From Alligator mississippiensis (Eukaryota; Chordata; Crocodylia; Alligatoridae): a stretch of 64,000 nt of DNA. The stretch is taken from the NCBI RefSeq assembly GCF_030867095.1, contig NC_081824.1, forward strand, positions 168,896,933-168,960,932, in the 5' to 3' direction. This document shows, one piece after another, positions 58,973-64,000 of the stretch; positions within the stretch are counted from its first letter, which is position 1; every line of letters begins with the position of its first letter. A model generated the notes under the pieces. The model saw nothing but the letters and a program-made list of their open reading frames with translations, made no database searches and was not told the origin of the DNA. Made by a program: the position numbers and the translations under genes.

Positions 58973-61900
58973 TGGGATAGGGGCGCCCCTGCCACAGGCA
59001 GCAGGCTGTGCTAGCCAACCTCTGGAGGTCCCCTCCTGTCCGGCTTCTCTAACATTGCATGAAGTGGGGCATTTTGCCAAGAGGGCTTGAGAGCAAAAGT
59101 CCACGTGAAGGTGGCTTCTGTTTGCTGGCTGGGCTGATATTGTACGTGTAAGAGCACGGATAGGGTCGTTTTCTCCTGCCAGCTGCCTGGGACATCCCTC
59201 TGGGCCCCCACAGTCTCCCCACCAGCAGCATGAAAAGAAATGCCGCCTGCAAACTGGCCTGGTGCGCACATTGTTTGCTCAGCACGGAGGCTGGGAGGTA
59301 AACTCCTCAATGAGGAGCCATTTCACGTGGAACCGAAGTCTGGCAGGCAGCACCCGCTTTGTTGCTAGCCGGTGATATTGCCACTTTCTTTAATGACAGC
59401 AGCGTGTTCGGCTGCACTTGGTAGGGCGCAGCGCTCCATTGGAGAGTGACGAGGACTAGGTTAGGGTAATAGCACCCATCTGCTCTTATTTTAAAGTGCG
59501 GGGGGAAAGCAACTTTGAAACTGCCAGCCAGAATCCAAGTCGGATTGTTTTCAGAAACAGAGCAAAATCCTTCTGCCTTTTTTCCTTAGCCAGAGAGTGA
59601 AAGGAAGAGAAAAAGGGGGGAGAGCGGGGAACCGTAGGGCAGCAGTGAAGGGGTGTGTTGTGAACTGTATTAAAGATTGCAAGATGCTCACATTGTACAA
59701 TGATGTGGGCCACATAAGTGTTCAGACAGGCAGACGGTGAGGTCCCAAGACAGTTTCTAGTTCTGTCCTTATTTGTACATTGGTCGCCTAGATACCACGG
59801 TGATGGGAACATGAGAAATACCAATGCTAAGCAGACTTCACGTAGGCAGCATGGCGGTGACTGTGAACATGGCATAAAGCGTGACTCTCTGTGTCGGGAC
59901 CAGTGTTGTGCGCTTTGATGATAATCTTTATCTCCACTCCTAATCAGGCAGTAGTGTTGAATAAACGTATCTATCTGGCCATGTTGGGGAGAATTAAATA
60001 AAGCCCTGAGGGGCTGGCAGGAAAATCAAGGGCCAGGTAAGGCATTGTCAGGGGTGCACTTATCACAATGCTGCTTTAGTGAATGCAGTGTGCTAATGAC
60101 CCCTTATTGAGTCAATTAGTAGCATTATGATCACCCTGCATGAGGCTAGGACTGTAGCAGATTATGTCACTGGCCCAGGGCAGAAAGCACTGATGCCACA
60201 GGTGTTTGGCTTCACTTGTGGTGAAAGAGCCTTTTTAAGTGAGGAGAAGGAGGGGGAGATGCAGCGGGAATGCTGCCTGCTCTCAGCTCTTGGCCACCCT
60301 GAAACTGGCACTTTGTCTTCCTCCCCTCCGAATCAGGTGAGGCCAGGGGACTTGGGGAGAAGGTAAGATGACATTCCCCCTTCCTCTCCAGTCCCCTGTT
60401 TCCTGTTTCCTAGAAAGTGGGACTGTTCAGGTCCCTCCCACTCTTTCTTTGTTTGATGGGTCTGACTCTAAACTGTAGCCTAGGAGGGGTTACCCCAGCA
60501 GTTCTTTTCTTTCATGCCGGGGAATGTGAAGAGACCTGGGTCCTCCAGCTGTACTGCTGTCAGGATCAGCAATCATAAGACAGAGAGAAAAAGGGAAGCT
60601 GTGACTAGACTGTTAATGATCTCACATCCACTGGGCCGCTGCTTTTGGTGTGTGTTGCATCAGGCCACGCTGGGAAAACCAAGGGAGCTTACTTCCCCCC
60701 ACCCCGCCCCGCACACTGAGGAGATAGGTGGCAGCGGGGCACCTTCTCCAAAGCTGTTTCTCAGTTCTGCTGGGAGAATGGTGTCAAAAGAATGGTGCTT
60801 GGGAGGCAAAGAGAGGGACTCCATCCTGACATCTCGGAGGATTACTCTGATTCCTGAACAAACCAAAAAACTCCTGCCCATTCTGCTGTGTCAGAGGTTC
60901 CTCCACTGTGCTTGCCGTTTGCAAGATTACTGACTTCCCCCTGCTTCTACAGTGGGGAAGGACTGCAGCTAAGCCTCCCCCCCCCCGTTAAGTAGAAACC
61001 TCTGAGGGAAGAATTTCTAGCTCCTTAGACAGAAAGTGCCTTAACTCCTCTCCCAGAGTCTCTCCTAGAGTGGCTGGATTGTTTGTTCCAGCCCTAAACA
61101 GTTACAAAGCTCTTTTAATGAGGCTGCACAGATTAGGGGGAGGGGAAGGAAGAGAAAGAGTAGTGGTGGTGGTGGTGCTTGGGGGAAACACGTAGATTAA
61201 CCTTTTCTCTTCCTCCAGAGAATAGCTTGCTGCACAGGATCAGGAGTGGGGCAGGGAAGGTGCAGACACAGCCAGGACGAGACAGGGTCCAACTCTCTGT
61301 TGGGGAGTGTTTGTCCGATTTCAGACCACACATTTTTAGCAACCTGCAAATGGCTTAGAGAAAGCTTTCCCTTCACCAGACCCTAATTCCAGGCTGTTTA
61401 TGCCCCTCTTAAGTGCTGGGATCTCTTCCCTGGCCCAAGAGAATGTAAAATCCATTGGAAAGAAATCATATTACGGAAGCAATGAGTAATTCCAAAAGCT
61501 AGCAGAGGAGAGAGCGCCCAAGCAGCATGACCTTCAGGCTCCCACCGAAGGGCATGAGGCCTTTTTGTCCCTGATAAGTTTTCCATTTCCAGTTGGCCCT
61601 GCTAGGGTACCTAATATTGTGGTCCTGTATGAAGCAAACTCCCTCCTTGCCAGGCAGTTCTGCCCCAAGAGAATTGGGCACGAGGACAGGCAAAAGGCAG
61701 CATACACCAGTCTGAGAAGACAAGAGAACTCTGAGTACAGCAAGGCCCATAGGGTGATGTGGAATTGTTAATAATATTGTTATTAATAATTCTAAGAAGT
61801 TCTTCTATAGTTCCAAGGGCACGGGGTGAAGGGCAGGCCAATTGTTGAACCACCTTCCTTTGAGTGCCAGTGGGTAGTCAGGAGCTGCTTGGAGGATTTA

Positions 61901-64000
61901 TTTTGATCCAGTTTGTCCCACTTCATTCAGCATGCGCACAGATGTTGCTGACTGGTAGTTTCTGCCACTTTAAAAAAATTAAATCACAGCGATGGGTTTG
62001 ATTTAAGTTGCTCCTAGCTTGGATCTGAGTTGCGTCTCCAGGTGCTGGTTGTGTAGGTTCCACTGAAGAAGGAGGTTGAGGCCGTATTATAGGTGGAGAG
62101 TGAAGAAAAAGCTGCATACACCTGTTTTCTGACACCTGCAGGAGAGGTGGGGGAAGGGGAAGAGGGCAGGCAACATTAGGGCTGCCTGCTTCAGGGAGTC
62201 ATAGACAAAGCTGAGATCTAAAAGTTTCAGTACAGGGTAGTGTTCATGCTGTTCCTAGCAGGACATAACCTCCTCTAATAGGACTTTTGGGCCTTGTCGA
62301 CTGAGCAGACTGATCTAGCTAGTGATTTCCTTCCTTCATACTCTGAGATAACTGATGCTTTTCTACTCTTGCTGTGGCTTCCTTTTGGCCCATGGTCTTG
62401 CGACCCAGCATGGTTTCAGAGGGCCACTGCCACCTCCATTTTGTTTGTGCTGTTGCAGTGACCTTCACACTTTAGGAATGAAACTGTTCCTGGGAGCTTG
62501 CTTTTAAACTGATAGCACAACCTTAACACATGGAGGTAGGGCAGACAGTCCCCCTGCCCCAGGGAAGAAAAGACCCCTTAACTGGGTGCCTCAAGGCTGG
62601 ATTTTCACCTTATCCCCAGAGTCTGGCACTTAATGACTTTAGGGGTTCTGCAGGTCAGAGAGATGTTGGGGGGACTTTAGAGAGAGGTAATTGTGTTCAG
62701 CTTCACAGGCACAGCTGGGAGAGGGGCTTCTTGAACTTTGTCAGTTCCATCTCTGCTCTCCTGTGAAAGCTGAAGCTTCAAGCTGCTTGGCTGAGTGATG
62801 TGTGTGGTGTGGGTCTGTATAGAAGCATATAAGCCGGAGATCTTTGCGGCCAGCCTGGCGCTGAGCCATGACAGCCTGGCTGGGTTGGTGATCTGTCTAA
62901 TGAGAACTCGGACATTTGTTTCTTTACACAGCTAAATACATTAATTAGCGACACATAGTATTTTGCTTTTATATGCAAAGCAACTTAATACAACTGACTT
63001 ATGGCCACTTCTGGGGTGGAGGGCATTGCACAGGTAGCGATACAAAGCACAGATGATGGAAGGAGGACATTTCTGGTCCAGGACACCAGAGTGAAGCCTG
63101 ATACTTCTGAAAGTTGCATTAGAGCTATAATGCTCCCATAGAGCAAAGAGGAGCGGCGGTTTTAAGGTCTCACCTGAAAGTGAAAACAGTTCTTAATAAA
63201 ACACTGTAGCACCTGAACTCCATTCCTCCCCCTGGTTTTGGGCTGGGTTAGTTATTTCCATTCATGCCTCTTGCAGCCACACAGAAGTATCTCTTGTCAC
63301 AACAAAACAGCAGGAGTGATTTTTTGTGTGTGTGTTTTTGCTAAGGAAATGTAGCAGAGAGAGCAGAGGGGTCTTGCTCTTGCTTCACAGCAGCAAATCA
63401 AAGGCCAAGAACTGCGGCCCCATCACGTTATGCTACACAGTGTCCTTCCTTCCAGGGCCGGGAAGCAGAAGTAGTCTGGTGGAATTAGTATGGGAGGGAG
63501 TGATGTAACAGTTAATCAGTCTGACATCAGGCCAAATATTGACACCTTTGCATCTCAGCAGCAGACAGGCACACCACTGAAAAAAGCACAGATGTCCTTT
63601 CAAACCCCGATCCTTTTCTCCCCCTCCTTTCCCTATGCCACAATATGTTAATCTGAATCATTTACTTTTATAACAGAGAGCAAATTAAGAGAAGAGAGAG
63701 AAAAAAGTGTGTGGCGGTCCCTTTAAAAGCAGTGCCCAATCTCTCTGCACTTGCGGGTGTGCTTTGTAACGTAGGCCCCTTTTTGAAATACCTTCCACTA
63801 ACTTTCCTTGGAACATGAACGTGGACAAATCTCCCGGCGTATTTGTCATGTCAGCGTTAGAAGGTCACCAATGTTGTTTTTCTCCTTCGCCCCCAGCCCA
63901 GATTCGCTCTCTGTTTTTTGACCTTAATAATTTGAAATGCCTTTGAACAGTTAGTTTCTTTTTTATAGCAACGGTATGCAGTGAGTGAGAGCCTTGCTCC

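Larger units (their letters stand above)
57982..64000 (+). other. VEGFA: VEGFA intron 1 (runs off window)
   Basis: Starts at the GT donor after exon 1. I looked for exon 2, which should encode a short stretch like LSKAAPA followed by an acidic/polar segment after an AG acceptor, and did not find it, so intron 1 is longer than 6 kb here. The first 450 bp are a GT/TG-rich low-complexity zone. A degenerate tandem block lies at 58740-58970. The rest is largely unique sequence of moderate GC without LINE or MITE copies, unlike the upstream desert, which may reflect regulatory constraint. Confidence 0.8.

Noticed and set aside
58400-64000. Search for VEGFA exon 2
   Set aside because: No AG-flanked segment encoding a LSKAAPA-like peptide was found on the + strand.
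1-64000. CRISPR arrays, operons, prokaryotic promoters or terminators
   Set aside because: The sequence is vertebrate nuclear DNA; direct repeats found are microsatellites, minisatellites or transposon parts.

Overview
The window looks like nuclear DNA of a sauropsid, most likely a crocodilian, although a turtle is not excluded. The grounds are chicken-type CR1 LINEs ending in a short tandem box, old but readable MIR copies, many hAT-like MITEs with clean 8-bp target duplications, and a VEGFA first exon of bird/reptile type (MNFLLAWIHWGL...). The species is an inference. No operon, CRISPR array, rRNA or tRNA gene was seen.

The only host gene I can support is VEGFA, on the + strand near the right end. 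Exon 1 codes 22 residues (57916-57981) and is followed by a splice donor at 57982. Upstream is a GC-rich leader of roughly 0.9-1.0 kb inside a CpG island, and intron 1 then runs off the right edge (more than 6 kb). The leader keeps a three-codon upstream ORF (ATG GAG AGC TGA, 57780-57791) in the position of the human ATG GAC GGG TGA uORF. The frame matching the human CUG-initiated L-VEGF leader does not join the VEGF frame here.

Positions 1 to about 56,800 are a gene desert, presumably the upstream regulatory domain of VEGFA, filled with interspersed repeats. By region: 1.35 kb, a 3-bp-TSD MITE; 5.0-5.9 kb, a Penelope-like repeat split by a hAT MITE, then MIR and another hAT-like copy; 8.65-9.2 kb, a large palindrome and a hAT MITE; 9.6-10.3 kb, a repeat end carrying a three-unit 150-bp minisatellite; 12.0, 15.6, 19.6-20.5, 27.7-28.2, 44.0 and 45.8-46.9 kb, CR1-type LINE pieces, all on the minus strand; 25.6-26.6 kb, a CpG-rich LTR-like fossil; 32.3, 44.7 and 54.1 kb, more of the 3-bp-TSD MITE family; 36.9-40.5 kb, a cluster of four hAT-like elements, two of them strongly palindromic; 44.1 kb, a tRNA-derived SINE with a 16-17-bp target duplication; 49.3-50.3 kb, an inverted repeat and a hAT-like element.

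Nothing resembles a new multigene system. The points most worth a second look are the rewired VEGFA leader, the 3-bp-TSD palindromic MITE family, the hammerhead-like core in the Penelope-like repeats, and the tandem hairpin units in the LTR-like fossil.
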